Below, in pieces: positions 34,923 to 43,558 of a stretch of DNA of 64,000 nucleotides (position 1 is its first letter; the number at the start of each line of letters is the position of its first letter). The stretch covers positions 186,001 to 250,000 of the forward strand of contig CAZNHZ010000001.1 in assembly GCA_964573015.1 (NCBI GenBank), in the 5' to 3' direction. The position numbers and the translations under genes are program-made. The notes beneath the pieces were generated by a model. It saw only the letters and a list, made by a program, of their open reading frames with translations. It did not search any database and was not told the DNA's origin. This stretch comes from JAPUDQ01 sp964573015. GTDB lineage: Bacteria; Patescibacteriota; Saccharimonadia; Saccharimonadales; Saccharimonadaceae.

Positions 34923-36052
34923 TCTTTTAGTTTGGCTACCAATTTGGTGATTGGGTGGGTAATAGACGATTTTTCTTGACGTTCAATTTTTGCATGCTCG
35001 AGATAATCAACCAACAACACGCGTAAACAACCGGCGATAGGAATTGATATAATTCCACCCAACAGACCAAACAATGTCACACCAATTAAGATAGAGATGA
35101 TAACCGTCAGGGCTGATAATTCAACTTGTCTTGATTGTATTGTCGGAGAAATGAAGTTGTTTTCGACCTGCTGATAGATGATAAAGTACACCAAAAATAT
35201 TATCGCTGCAGTCAAGTCGTTGAGCAGCAATACCAACGTTACAACTATCGCCCCAATCGTCGCACCGACCATTGGTATAAGACTGGTCAGAAATACTATC
35301 GCCGCCAAAGGTAGCGCAAGGTTGCCAGGTAAATCAAATAACATACTCAACAAAAGTATAGTTACCAAAGTCGCCGTCGCAGCAATCAGTGCTACCAACA
35401 TTTGGCCATTTACATAGCCGACAACCACTTTGTACATTTTATGGACAACATTGCGGTGGCGCTCCAAACGTTTGGGGTTCTGGTAGAGGCCCCACAGCTT
35501 GTCCAGCCACGAAGGTCCCTCTATCAACATCAGAAATGTCAATACCAGCACGATAATCATAGTCAGCGCGCCGTTAAACACTGTCGTGGCGGCATTGACC
35601 AACCATTTACCCATATCATCAGCCACGGCTGACGCCTGAGCCTTGGCGCTGTCTATACTGGCGTTGAACTGTGCCGACAATCCATATCGCTCCATAAAAT
35701 TATCTACCAAATGTTGTTGAGCGGTAATTGAATCAATTACGTGCGGTACGGTGCTGGCAAATTTTGATGATTGTTCCAACAATGGCGGTACTACCAAAAA
35801 CAACATTCCTCCTAGGAGCGTCACCACGCACAGATAGGCAATAGCTGTCGCACCGACACGTGAACGACCAGGCAGCCGATTGGCAATAAACGATACAGGA
35901 GGGTTAAGCGCCAGAGCCAAAAAAACCGAGACAAAAATAATTGTCAAGGGCTGCTGAGCTTTGACGATCAATAAAATTGCCGACAAAAATCCAAGTATCA
36001 CCAGCCCAAGCCGGACAAAGGTTTTGGTTTCTACATCTATACGAACTCTCAT
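34919..36052 (-). CDS. AI-2E family transporter-like membrane protein
   Basis: A 377-residue protein with about eight membrane helices: two N-terminal pairs (about 12-80), a soluble stretch with SITAQQHLVDNF (about 100-150), and a C-terminal bundle including ATIGAIVVTLVLLLND and the family's GVTLFGLLGGIISIPIAG motif (about 325). Relatives include AI-2 exporters and Na+/H+ antiporters, so the substrate is not assigned. Converges with cysS. Confidence 0.85.
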   Translation of the reverse strand: MRVRIDVETKTFVRLGLVILGFLSAILLIVKAQQPLTIIFVSVFLALALNPPVSFIANRLPGRSRVGATAIAYLCVVTLLGGMLFLVVPPLLEQSSKFASTVPHVIDSITAQQHLVDNFMERYGLSAQFNASIDSAKAQASAVADDMGKWLVNAATTVFNGALTMIIVLVLTFLMLIEGPSWLDKLWGLYQNPKRLERHRNVVHKMYKVVVGYVNGQMLVALIAATATLVTILLLSMLFDLPGNLALPLAAIVFLTSLIPMVGATIGAIVVTLVLLLNDLTAAIIFLVYFIIYQQVENNFISPTIQSRQVELSALTVIISILIGVTLFGLLGGIISIPIAGCLRVLLVDYLEHAKIERQEKSSITHPITKLVAKLKD

Positions 36053-36101
36053 TGTTGCCTATGAGTATGGCGGATTACGCATTATTTCGCAAGCAAATCT
36101 G

Positions 36102-36236
36102 CTAGCTATTGATCATGCCCACTACTGCTAAACACAGCAGGCTAACTGCCGAAAAGGCAGCTATCGCTAGGGCAACCTTGTCCGGCTCAAATGGTTCGTG
36201 GGCGGTTTTTTGAGCTCGTTTGACTGATTTATTCAT
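36102..36236 (-). CDS. 44-residue single-pass membrane peptide
   Basis: Short frame starting MNKSVKRAQKTAHEPFE, with a basic N-terminus and one membrane helix (about residues 22-42, ALAIAAFSAVSLLCLAVVG), ending NS. TATACT (36249-36244) is 7 nt upstream of the ATG, the same leaderless geometry as bona fide genes here, which is the main support. It lies 50 bp upstream of the AI-2E-like gene on the same strand and might assist it. Function unknown. Confidence 0.55.
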   Translation of the reverse strand: MNKSVKRAQKTAHEPFEPDKVALAIAAFSAVSLLCLAVVGMINS

Positions 36237-36300
36237 ACTTATGAGTATAGTAAAGCTTTTGCTTATTGTAAAAGACATTATTGTACGTCATGATATATAC

Positions 36301-37947
36301 ATGGCAATTGCAGATGATTTGACAAACCTGATTGAGGGTGAGATCAAACAAGACGATGAAACACTCGAAACTTTTTCGCACGATGCAAGTCTGTTTGAGC
36401 TGCGGCCGCAATTGGTTGTTGCTCCTAAAAACTCGGGCGATATCTGCGCTGTGGTGAATTATGTTGCCAAGCACAAGACCAAAAACAACGATCTCTCGAT
36501 CACTGCCCGCTCGGCCGGCACCGATATGTCTGGCGGAGCCATAAACACTGGCATCATCTTAGACATGACTGCTCACATGAATTCGATTCGTGAAATCAAC
36601 GCTACCGACGCGCTGGTTGAACCGGGCGTATATTTTCGTGATTTCGATCGTGAGTCAATCAAGCTTGACGTTTTGCTGCCGCCTTATCCGGCCAGCCGCG
36701 ACCTATGTACCATCGGCGGTATGATTGCCAACAACTCCGGCGGTGAAAAAAGCCTGCAATACGGCAAAACCGCCGATTATGTTACCGAACTCAATGTCGT
36801 ACTTGGCAACGGGAAAGAATACACAGTTCGTCCACTCAATAAACAAGAATTGGTACGCAAAATGAGCCAGGGCGATTATGAGGGTGACTTGTACAAAAAA
36901 ACTTTCAATTTGCTCGACAAGCACTACGATGTCATCAAAGCTGCCAAGCCCGGCGTCAGCAAAGACTCGACAGGTTATCACCTATGGGATATTTGGGATC
37001 GAGAAACCGGAATCTTTGATCTGACAAAATTATTTGTCGGCTCCCAGGGTACGCTCGGTATCATTACCTCCGGATCAGTGCGGCTAGTCGATCGTCCGGC
37101 GCATTCGGGCATCTTGGTGTGCTACATGAAAGACATAAATATTCTCGGTGACGTCATAAATACCGTCCTGACTCACAAGCCGGCAACATTTGAAAGCTTC
37201 GATGACAATACCTTGTGGCTTAGTTTTAGATTTTTCTTTAGTTTCATTCGCAAACTAGGCCTACGTCTCTGGCTCAAGACGGCAATCCAGCTCATACCAA
37301 ACGCGCTGGCTTTGGTGCGCGGCATACCAAAACTCGTACTCATGATCGAGTTCACCGGTCAAAATGTTGATGAAGTTGAGCAAAAAATCATCGCCATGGA
37401 GCGCGATCTAATACCGTACAAAATGCTCTACATGGAGCGCAACGAAACAGAAGAACGCGCTAACAAGTTTTGGCTGATGCGCCGCGAGAGCTTCAATCTC
37501 CTGCGTCAAAAAGTCAAGGACAAACACACCGCACCGTTTATCGACGATTTGGTGATTCCGCCGGCAAAACTGCCCGAAGCCTGGCCGCAACTGCGCCGTA
37601 TCATCAAAAAATATCGTCTGATGGCCACAATTGCCGGTCATATGGGCGATGGCAACTTCCATATAATCCCGCTCATGAATATCGAACTCGCCAAAGAGCG
37701 CGCCAAATTTAAACCGGCTATGACTGAGGTTAATGAATTGGTTCTCAAGTCTGGCGGCAGCCTAAGCGGCGAGCATAATGACGGTATGGTACGGGGACCG
37801 TGGCTGGAGCGGATGTATGGTCAAGAAGTTTTTGGCTACATGAAAGACATAAAAACAATCTTTGATCCGCAAAACATCTTTAACCCGCGCAAAAAGACGA
37901 ACGCTAACTGGGATTATAGTTTCAGTAACATTCGCAAAAATTTTTAG
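36301..37947 (+). CDS. FAD-binding oxidoreductase (GlcD/D-lactate dehydrogenase type)
   Basis: A 548-residue flavoprotein. A PCMH-type FAD domain (SAGTDMSGGAINTG at about 68, GGMIANNSGGEKSLQYGKT at about 139) precedes a cap domain and a C-terminal GHMGDGNFH (about 447) and SGEHNDGM segment of the FAD_oxidase_C family. It lacks the Fe-S half of fused GlcD proteins. It likely oxidises D-lactate or another 2-hydroxy acid. The ATG at 36301 is chosen as the family-like start; the frame is open to 36220 but would include an unlikely hydrophobic stretch. Confidence 0.87.
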   Translation: MAIADDLTNLIEGEIKQDDETLETFSHDASLFELRPQLVVAPKNSGDICAVVNYVAKHKTKNNDLSITARSAGTDMSGGAINTGIILDMTAHMNSIREINATDALVEPGVYFRDFDRESIKLDVLLPPYPASRDLCTIGGMIANNSGGEKSLQYGKTADYVTELNVVLGNGKEYTVRPLNKQELVRKMSQGDYEGDLYKKTFNLLDKHYDVIKAAKPGVSKDSTGYHLWDIWDRETGIFDLTKLFVGSQGTLGIITSGSVRLVDRPAHSGILVCYMKDINILGDVINTVLTHKPATFESFDDNTLWLSFRFFFSFIRKLGLRLWLKTAIQLIPNALALVRGIPKLVLMIEFTGQNVDEVEQKIIAMERDLIPYKMLYMERNETEERANKFWLMRRESFNLLRQKVKDKHTAPFIDDLVIPPAKLPEAWPQLRRIIKKYRLMATIAGHMGDGNFHIIPLMNIELAKERAKFKPAMTEVNELVLKSGGSLSGEHNDGMVRGPWLERMYGQEVFGYMKDIKTIFDPQNIFNPRKKTNANWDYSFSNIRKNF

Positions 37948-37965
37948 GTATACTAAAATATACAT

Positions 37966-38877
37966 ATGTCACCACGCAGTACGGTTATCTTCGCTGAAAA
38001 TCTCACAAAATCATACGGTAAACTCCGCGCTATCGATGATATCTCGTTTAGCGTTAAGCCGGGCGAGGTCGTAGGATTTGTCGGTCCAAACGGAGCTGGC
38101 AAATCGACCACTATCGGTACGCTCATGGGATTTTTGCGACCGCAAACCGGTACGATTCGACTGTTTGGCGAAACGGTTCATCCCAAAAACGCTCACAAGT
38201 TTCATCAGCGTATCGGCTATGCGGCCGGCGATATGACGCTGATCGACAACCTCACCGGCCAGCAATATCTCGATCATATGGCGTATTTGACCAGAGTTAA
38301 TCGCGCTCACCAACACCAGCTGATCGAAGTGTTTGAACCGGTGCTCACTAAGCGTCTCAAGTCACTGTCGCGCGGCAACAAACAAAAAATTGCGCTCATC
38401 GCCGCACTGCAGCATCAGCCAAAATTATTAATTCTCGACGAGCCGACCACTGGTCTTGACCCGTTAATGCAAGAAACTTTACTCGGTATTTTGTCGCGCG
38501 AGGCCAAAGAGGGAGCAACGATTTTTATGTCATCGCACGTACTTAGCGAAGTAACCAGTATCTGTCAGAGGGTTTTGTTTATGCGCTCAGGCAAAATCAT
38601 TCTCGATCAATCGGTCAAAGCCATCGAGCAAAAAGCCGGCAAAGAAGTGCGTATCCGGGGTGACAAACCTACACTTCTGGCCCTCATGCGCTCACGTCCC
38701 AGCGGCCTCGGCAAACCCGAACCAACCAGTGATGGCAGTGTCATCTGTCTTTACAAAGGCTCCATGCCGCGACTCCTAAAATGGCTGACTTCCCAAAAAG
38801 TCAAAGACGTCACAATTCGTGATCGCGATTTTGACAGCATTTTTCATTCTATGTACGAGCAGGAGGATACGCGATGA
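37966..38877 (+). CDS. ABC transporter ATP-binding protein
   Basis: A 303-residue ATPase: Walker A GPNGAGKST (about 42), Q-loop region, signature LSRGNKQKI (about 137), Walker B LLILDEPTTGLDP (about 156), H-loop SSHVL, and a C-terminal DUF4162-like extension. It pairs with the membrane protein encoded downstream (ATGA overlap of 4 bp). TATACT (37949-37954) is 11 nt before the ATG. Exporter of the ABC-2 class; substrate unknown. Confidence 0.93.
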   Translation: MSPRSTVIFAENLTKSYGKLRAIDDISFSVKPGEVVGFVGPNGAGKSTTIGTLMGFLRPQTGTIRLFGETVHPKNAHKFHQRIGYAAGDMTLIDNLTGQQYLDHMAYLTRVNRAHQHQLIEVFEPVLTKRLKSLSRGNKQKIALIAALQHQPKLLILDEPTTGLDPLMQETLLGILSREAKEGATIFMSSHVLSEVTSICQRVLFMRSGKIILDQSVKAIEQKAGKEVRIRGDKPTLLALMRSRPSGLGKPEPTSDGSVICLYKGSMPRLLKWLTSQKVKDVTIRDRDFDSIFHSMYEQEDTR

Positions 38878-39662
38878 TGATGAGATCAATTTTTTTACGC
38901 ACGCTATACGACAAACGCTGGTTTACGCTCGGTTGGGCGCTGTCATTGGGGCTAATGGCTGTTTTGATGGTTGCGATGTTTCCGTCGCTGCGCGACAGTA
39001 TGGCACAAATTGCCAATAACATGCCGCAAGAATTACGCGGTCTGATCGGCGATTCGACTAGTTTTACTCATCTGGATAGTTATTTATCATCACAACTTTA
39101 TGATATTCGTATCCCGCTATTTCTTATGATTATGGCGGTAGTCGTGGCCAGCGGAGTTTTGTTGTCATTTGAAGAAAAGGGTGCACTTAGAACTGTTTTG
39201 GCCGGTGCCAGTTCACGAGCCAGCTGGTACAGTCAGACTTGGGCTGCGGTCTTGATTATATTTATAGTGTCACTCTTAGTCACTGCAACTGTTACGGCGG
39301 CATCAGTCGCTCTCATGCATGAGACGATTGGTATCGGTCTTCTCGCCAAACTGGCATTGATCTCACTGTCTTTTGCGATGTGCGTATTTACGATTGTCTT
39401 TTCACTTGGCGCTATCACCGGTTCGCGCACATTGCCGATGGCAGCCGGTATCGGCCTGATTATTATCAGTTTCATACTCGAAGCTGGACGAGCCGTCGAC
39501 TGGCTGGAGCCATTTCAGAAGTTATCGTTGCTCCATTACTACGACGCCTCCAAGCTTGTCGGCAGCGGTATTAGCGTGTCCCACCAGCTGATTATACTTG
39601 GGATAACTGTAGCCATGTTTGTAATCGGACTAGTGGTATTTCGTCGACGCGACCTTAGCTAA
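38874..39662 (+). CDS. ABC-2 type transporter permease
   Basis: A 262-residue protein with six membrane helices (about 18-38, 82-102, 122-144, 152-174, 180-200, 235-255) and an extracytoplasmic loop after the first. It overlaps the ATPase gene and completes a two-gene exporter. Its 3' end overlaps the convergent VIT-family gene by 8 bp. Confidence 0.88.
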   Translation: MMMRSIFLRTLYDKRWFTLGWALSLGLMAVLMVAMFPSLRDSMAQIANNMPQELRGLIGDSTSFTHLDSYLSSQLYDIRIPLFLMIMAVVVASGVLLSFEEKGALRTVLAGASSRASWYSQTWAAVLIIFIVSLLVTATVTAASVALMHETIGIGLLAKLALISLSFAMCVFTIVFSLGAITGSRTLPMAAGIGLIIISFILEAGRAVDWLEPFQKLSLLHYYDASKLVGSGISVSHQLIILGITVAMFVIGLVVFRRRDLS

Positions 39663-40389
39663 GCGCCACTCCAAACAAATGACCGATACCGTAAGTAACG
39701 GCTGAAGCGAACAGCACGATCAAAAACTGACGAATTGCACCATAGGCCAGCGATTTACCGCTCGAATTGGCGATGTAGGCACCCACGCCCAGGCTTACTA
39801 GCGCCGTCAGGGTGATTGACCAGACCGAACCGGTAGTACCGCCCGTGAAGAACCATGGGCTTAAGGCAACTAGTGATCCGACTGTAAATAATGCAAACGA
39901 CGAAACCGCCGCAATCCACGGTGAGCCAAGCTCATCAGGGTTGACCCCAAGCACTTGTACGGCGTAAATTTCGGTAAACTGCTTGTCGTGTTTGGCCATA
40001 TCATGCGCTGCATTTTTGGCCGCCGTGCGGCTCATGCCGCCCTTAGTTAATTTCGCCTCAAGCTTTTCGCGCAGCAACACGGCGTCACTCTTGACCAATT
40101 TTTTGAGGTCGCTCAAAATACCCTCAAACAATTCTACTTGAGCCTTGACCGATATCCATTCACCAGCAGCCATACTAAAAGCTCCGGCGATAAGTCCGGC
40201 AAAGCCGGCTACCAACACCGGATGCTGTTGACCGCTTGTTGCCGCCGCCACACCCAATACCAAACAGACTGTGCTGACAAGTCCGTCATTGATGCCAAGC
40301 ACTGCTGCTCGTGCTGCGCCGCCTTGTACCTGCGAGGCTCGTCGCGCCAAAAGTTCACTATCTCTTTGTTTATCTGCTTTTGAGACCAC
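39655..40389 (-). CDS. VIT1/CCC1 family (DUF2202-like iron/manganese) transporter
   Basis: A 244-residue protein with the CCC1/VIT1 core: AAVLGINDGLVSTVCLVLGV (about 28), AGEWISVKAQ (about 76) at the end of helix 2, a cytosolic helical metal-binding loop (about 85-150), then three C-terminal helices. The family moves Fe2+ or Mn2+ out of the cytosol. GTG start with AAAGGAG 5 nt upstream. Divergent from the esterase gene. Confidence 0.88.
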   Translation of the reverse strand: MVSKADKQRDSELLARRASQVQGGAARAAVLGINDGLVSTVCLVLGVAAATSGQQHPVLVAGFAGLIAGAFSMAAGEWISVKAQVELFEGILSDLKKLVKSDAVLLREKLEAKLTKGGMSRTAAKNAAHDMAKHDKQFTEIYAVQVLGVNPDELGSPWIAAVSSFALFTVGSLVALSPWFFTGGTTGSVWSITLTALVSLGVGAYIANSSGKSLAYGAIRQFLIVLFASAVTYGIGHLFGVALS

Positions 40390-40445
40390 ATCGACTCCTT
40401 TTCTTTCTACTAAACAATAGTATCATCTGTAGTATTATAGTCATA

Positions 40446-41375
40446 GTGAGCAAACATAAACATTTCCGAGAGCTCGTAGTGTCGGCCGGCCTGCTGACAT
40501 TGTTTGGTGGCGGTTGGCTGCTCTATAGCGTGCATGATTCGTTACGATTTATGATCGACGATGCTTATCATGCCGTGTTTAAAGTCCTCATCACCGATCG
40601 TGTCTTGAGCGAGCAGTCAGTTGTTCACTCCAATCTGCCGTATTGCAACACCGATAATCCACGACAAACTCTTGATTTATACGTTCCGCAAGTTGCTTCG
40701 AAACGACCTATGCCGTTGCTTATATTTATTCATGGCGGCGGTTGGCGGGCAGGTGATAAATCAAGTGAATTACTCTCGCGCTATGGTCAAAATATCCTAA
40801 AGTCCGGTATCGCAATCGCCTCGCTGAATTATCGGCTATACCCTGAAGCCACTTATCCGCAGCCAAATCAAGATATCGCCTGTGCACTCGACTATCTGGC
40901 AGCCAACGCCAAGCAGTACGACATCTCCAAACATGCCTGGGCATTGTTTGGCGACAGCGCCGGTGCGCAGCTTGGTGCATATGCGATGAGCGATCCGTCT
41001 GTCAATGCGCCAGTACGGCTATTTATCGGATTTTATGGCCCATATGACATGGTCATGCAGTCAAATCGTAAGCCACTGCGCGATATCGACGCTTGGCGTT
41101 ACACAAACAAGGGCCGCGACGCCGCTCTGGCTAGTCCAATAGCCCGGCCGGTCAAAAAAGACGCTGTTTATCTGCTGTATCACGGCGACAAAGACCGTAT
41201 TGTTCACACTGTACAATCCCAAAACTTTGCCGATCATCTGCGCTCAGCCAACGCAGTCGTGAACTACCAAGTCGTCAAACACGCCGACCATTATTTTAGC
41301 CCGCGCACCCAACCCTCCGGCGAATCCATCCGAAAATCCATCATCTCCGCCCTCGAAACATACTTGCGTGAATAG
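40446..41375 (+). CDS. Membrane-anchored alpha/beta-hydrolase esterase
   Basis: A 309-residue protein with an N-terminal signal anchor (about 12-28) and an extracytoplasmic alpha/beta-hydrolase fold: oxyanion hole FIHGGGWRAGD (about 96), nucleophile elbow FGDSAGAQ (about 169), Asp in HGDKDRIV (about 245) and His in HADHYF (about 280). This is the carboxylesterase/HSL-like family. GTG start at 40446 with TATTAT (40433-40438) 7 nt upstream; longer frames run into the divergent VIT gene. Confidence 0.85.
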   Translation: MSKHKHFRELVVSAGLLTLFGGGWLLYSVHDSLRFMIDDAYHAVFKVLITDRVLSEQSVVHSNLPYCNTDNPRQTLDLYVPQVASKRPMPLLIFIHGGGWRAGDKSSELLSRYGQNILKSGIAIASLNYRLYPEATYPQPNQDIACALDYLAANAKQYDISKHAWALFGDSAGAQLGAYAMSDPSVNAPVRLFIGFYGPYDMVMQSNRKPLRDIDAWRYTNKGRDAALASPIARPVKKDAVYLLYHGDKDRIVHTVQSQNFADHLRSANAVVNYQVVKHADHYFSPRTQPSGESIRKSIISALETYLRE

Positions 41376-41396
41376 GAATCTTTTTGGTTTTTACGT

Positions 41397-41420
41397 AGTT
41401 GCCTTAACGGCAACTCATTT
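41397..41420 (+). terminator. Hairpin after the esterase gene
   Basis: AGTTGCC (41397-41403) pairs with GGCAACT (41409-41415) followed by CATTTTG; a modest terminator. Confidence 0.5.
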
Positions 41421-41480
41421 TGCGTCACATATAGGCTCAGCCCAAACTCCTGCAGATCTCACCATAAAAACCTTTTGTCT

Positions 41481-41678
41481 CTAACACTCTTCTATCTCGA
41501 ACCCCCGTTCTACAGCTGCTCGCGTTTCGTCTAATTGTCCGCTTCGGTTCTCGACAATGCTAGAATTACTAGACAGCTGACCATAGGCGCACAGCATCTT
41601 GAATCTTGCAATATTCATTGCTTGGTCTGCGACAATTGCAGCGGTGACAGTACTGCGCAATATTGCTTTGTAGTACAT
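41481..41678 (-). CDS. Possible 65-residue unknown protein
   Basis: Frame with a plausible helical composition (TVTAAIVADQAMNIARFKM, then QLDETRAAVERGFEIEE). No convincing -10 box or Shine-Dalgarno precedes it. It is divergent from the GC-rich unit at 41705. Function unknown; the stretch 41420-41700 otherwise shows nothing. Confidence 0.3.
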   Translation of the reverse strand: MYYKAILRSTVTAAIVADQAMNIARFKMLCAYGQLSSNSSIVENRSGQLDETRAAVERGFEIEEC

Positions 41679-41704
41679 AAATGTTATTGTGTTTTACTTG
41701 TCGA

Positions 41705-42025
41705 ATGGCAAGGACAACTGCTACAGAAAGTGAGAAGACCGTGTCTTCTGGTCTGTACATGAATCCGCGGTGCAATGGCACCGATTACCTCTGCGGCAAG
41801 TGCCGCAAGCTGTACCCGTCTCTCGCGTACGCCCTAGACCAGAGAAAGAGGGAGCGCAAGAACCGGAGATCCGGCTCCACGATGTACGACCGCAGCAGTA
41901 ACCCCATGGGTGCATCCGGGTCGTTCAGCGCCAAGACCGGCAAGGGTGCCGGGGACAGCCGCAGGCTGTCCCGTTCGAATCCACCTGCTGCCATGTTAAA
42001 ACCCGTCCTTTCAGATGGGCCTTAA
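41705..42025 (+). CDS. GC-rich small basic protein with CxxC knuckle, upstream half of a split unit
   Basis: A 106-residue frame with GC-rich third positions. It contains RCNGTDYLCGKCRKLYP (about residues 23-39), a possible zinc knuckle, then a long Arg/Lys/Ser-rich tail. TTTACT (41693-41698) is 6 nt before the ATG. The same frame continues after the TAA (42023-42025) to a second stop at 42196 with protein-like content, so the gene may be truncated by that codon. The DNA is also rich in perfect hairpins, so a structured RNA is an alternative. Confidence 0.4.
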   Translation: MARTTATESEKTVSSGLYMNPRCNGTDYLCGKCRKLYPSLAYALDQRKRERKNRRSGSTMYDRSSNPMGASGSFSAKTGKGAGDSRRLSRSNPPAAMLKPVLSDGP

Positions 42026-42196
42026 CATGGCTGGAGAGGAGGGACTCGACCTACCTCCGGCAGGCCCGAAACTTCGCGATCGACAGCACAGCTGTCGTCG
42101 GAAGATTTCCTTGCGAACGTCTACGGGACGTTCTCACCCCTCATGCTGCGCATCCCTGTGTTCAAATCCCGACTGGCCACAATCATGAAAAAATGA
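42026..42196 (+). pseudogene. Downstream in-frame coding remnant after a TAA
   Basis: Open continuation of the preceding frame (56 codons plus TGA), with a protein-like centre (AQLSSEDFLANVYGTFSPLM) and basic end. It has no own start signal, although an internal ATG exists. It contains a 22-nt near copy of the tRNA-Gln 3' end (42028-42049) and hairpins CGACAGC-ACA-GCTGTCG and AACGTC-TACGG-GACGTT. Remnant, recoded extension or RNA; undecided. Confidence 0.3.
42028..42049 (-). repeat. Near copy of the tRNA-Gln 3' end (candidate attL)
   Basis: TGGCTGG-A-GAGGAGGGACTCGA matches 46761-46782, the 3' end of tRNA-Gln, in direct orientation with a single mismatch (A for G). Together they would bracket the inverted-repeat modules and the recombinase gene. 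Confidence 0.55.
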
Positions 42197-42213
42197 GCCC
42201 AGGAAGGACTCAT
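42188..42213 (-). terminator. Terminator at the left edge of the IR-A module
   Basis: On the minus strand ATGAGTCC pairs with GGGCTCAT (one G-U) around TTCCT and is followed by TTTTTT. It would end minus-strand transcripts from the methyltransferase-Nudix cassette; on the plus strand the stem has one mismatch. Confidence 0.6.
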
Positions 42214-42220
42214 CTTTTCA

Positions 42221-42399
42221 TGGCTCAATTTTACAACGAAGTTAGAACCCATTTCCAGCGCGAAGTATGAACCAAGCCCCGCCGCCTAGCGGGCAAGTCT
42301 GCCCGCTGCGCCCCGCCAGGAACAGCCTTTGCATTTTTTGAGATTTCCCCCGCCGTGTTTTTTCTTTTTTTAGCGGAAAAGGCTTTTCTGTCGGTGCGC
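42221..42399 (+). repeat. IR-A left: ~179-bp inverted repeat
   Basis: Begins TGGCTCAATTTTACAACG. It is the imperfect reverse complement of 44134-44310 with only scattered differences. An internal GCGGGCA/TGCCCGC hairpin lies near 42289-42307. Its outward frame (AGEISKNAKAVPGGAQRADL) resembles a recombinase tail. Confidence 0.85.
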
Positions 42400-42417
42400 T
42401 CAACGGCTACGCCGTTG

Positions 42418-43557
42418 TTATTGCTTGAAGTAGTATTCCCAAGCAGGTAGTTCAAGTCCAAAGAATTGTTCTGGCGAACTCTCAAATAACTGTTTAACTT
42501 CACTAACGGCGACCCATTTTGTGTCTTTCGCTTCGCTCAACTGTGCCTTTGGTTCGCCATTTTCAACTTCGCAAATAAAAACAAAACCAATCCAGGGCTT
42601 GCCGTCTTTCAACTGTTGCGTGCAACAAAATGGTCTAAAAGCAATTATTTCGTCTGTGCCTTTCGGACTGTAAACTTTGGTTTTGTCCTCGCCCCTGATT
42701 GCTTTTAGAGTTAAGCCAGTTTCCTCTTGTATTTCTCGCGTAGCGGTTTCGTAAACGCTCTCGTAAGGCTTATCAAGCACGCCAGCGGGAAATTCAAGCG
42801 TGCCAGAATATAGCGGGTCGTGCGGTTTCCAACGTGTTTGCAATAAAACCTCTTTTACACCATTATTATCACGCTCAACAATCGCACCAACGTAGGGAAT
42901 TGCCAATTTGTAAGGTTTTTGTATTTTGGGTTTTGTACCTACAAACCGTACAAGACTATGCACACCCTTGGCAGCGTCTTTGTAGGTATCGCCGAGTTCA
43001 TCTAATAGATTGACATCAAAATACTGTGTATATTTTCGTGCGGTGGCTTCACTAAAATAACGTTTTGCCGTTTTATCTATTTGGAAATAATCAGGCTCAA
43101 TCTCCTCACCTTGTTTGTATTCAGGGTCGTTTACGGAGTTTACCAAGAACGCCAACACGCCGCCAGGTTTCAATACACGCTGTATTTCGCCAATTAGTCG
43201 CATAGTTGTTTCGTGGTCAAAATAGTGTAGCGACAAATGGGCGTACACTACATCAAAACTTTCGTTGTCAAACGGCAGTTCCTCACGCAAATCAACTTTT
43301 TGTATTTCAACGCTAGCTCCCTTGTCAGCTACTTTTTGTTTTGCCAGTTCAAGCGCACTATCTTCAAGGTCGGTGGAAATAACCGAAAAACCTTGTTCCG
43401 CAAAATAACAGCCGTCTTGCGCTTGCCCCGCGCCTAGTTCCAGCAGTTTTCCGCCTTTAGGGAAGTATGGCAAGGCTTGTTCTGCAAAGATTGACGGCTT
43501 GTCTATCCAGTCTTGCTGTTTGTAATTTTGGTGTATATCTTGCCAGACGTTGCTCAT
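42418..43557 (-). CDS. SAM methyltransferase fused to a Nudix hydrolase
   Basis: A 379-residue fusion. Residues 1-205 are a class I methyltransferase (LLELGAGQAQDGCYFAEQG, ISTDLEDSA, FDVVYAHLSLHYF, VLKPGGVLAF). Residues 215-379 are a Nudix domain with the box from GVLDKPYE through ATREIQEETGL (about 285-308), one residue longer than GX5E. It could sanitise a modified nucleotide or sugar and methylate something related; the substrate is unknown. It starts 1 nt after the DUF5680-like gene and is cargo of the IR-A module. Confidence 0.85.
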   Translation of the reverse strand: MSNVWQDIHQNYKQQDWIDKPSIFAEQALPYFPKGGKLLELGAGQAQDGCYFAEQGFSVISTDLEDSALELAKQKVADKGASVEIQKVDLREELPFDNESFDVVYAHLSLHYFDHETTMRLIGEIQRVLKPGGVLAFLVNSVNDPEYKQGEEIEPDYFQIDKTAKRYFSEATARKYTQYFDVNLLDELGDTYKDAAKGVHSLVRFVGTKPKIQKPYKLAIPYVGAIVERDNNGVKEVLLQTRWKPHDPLYSGTLEFPAGVLDKPYESVYETATREIQEETGLTLKAIRGEDKTKVYSPKGTDEIIAFRPFCCTQQLKDGKPWIGFVFICEVENGEPKAQLSEAKDTKWVAVSEVKQLFESSPEQFFGLELPAWEYYFKQ

Positions 43558-43558
43558 A

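Noticed and set aside
41960..41995. T-loop-like GTTCGAATCC near 41972
   Set aside because: Flanking arms do not fold as a tRNA; it sits beside a GGGACAGCC/GGCTGTCCC hairpin.
42100..42175. Possible tRNA ending GTTCAAATCCCGACTGGCCA
   Set aside because: The T-stem does not pair and no cloverleaf can be drawn, despite a T-loop-like heptamer.
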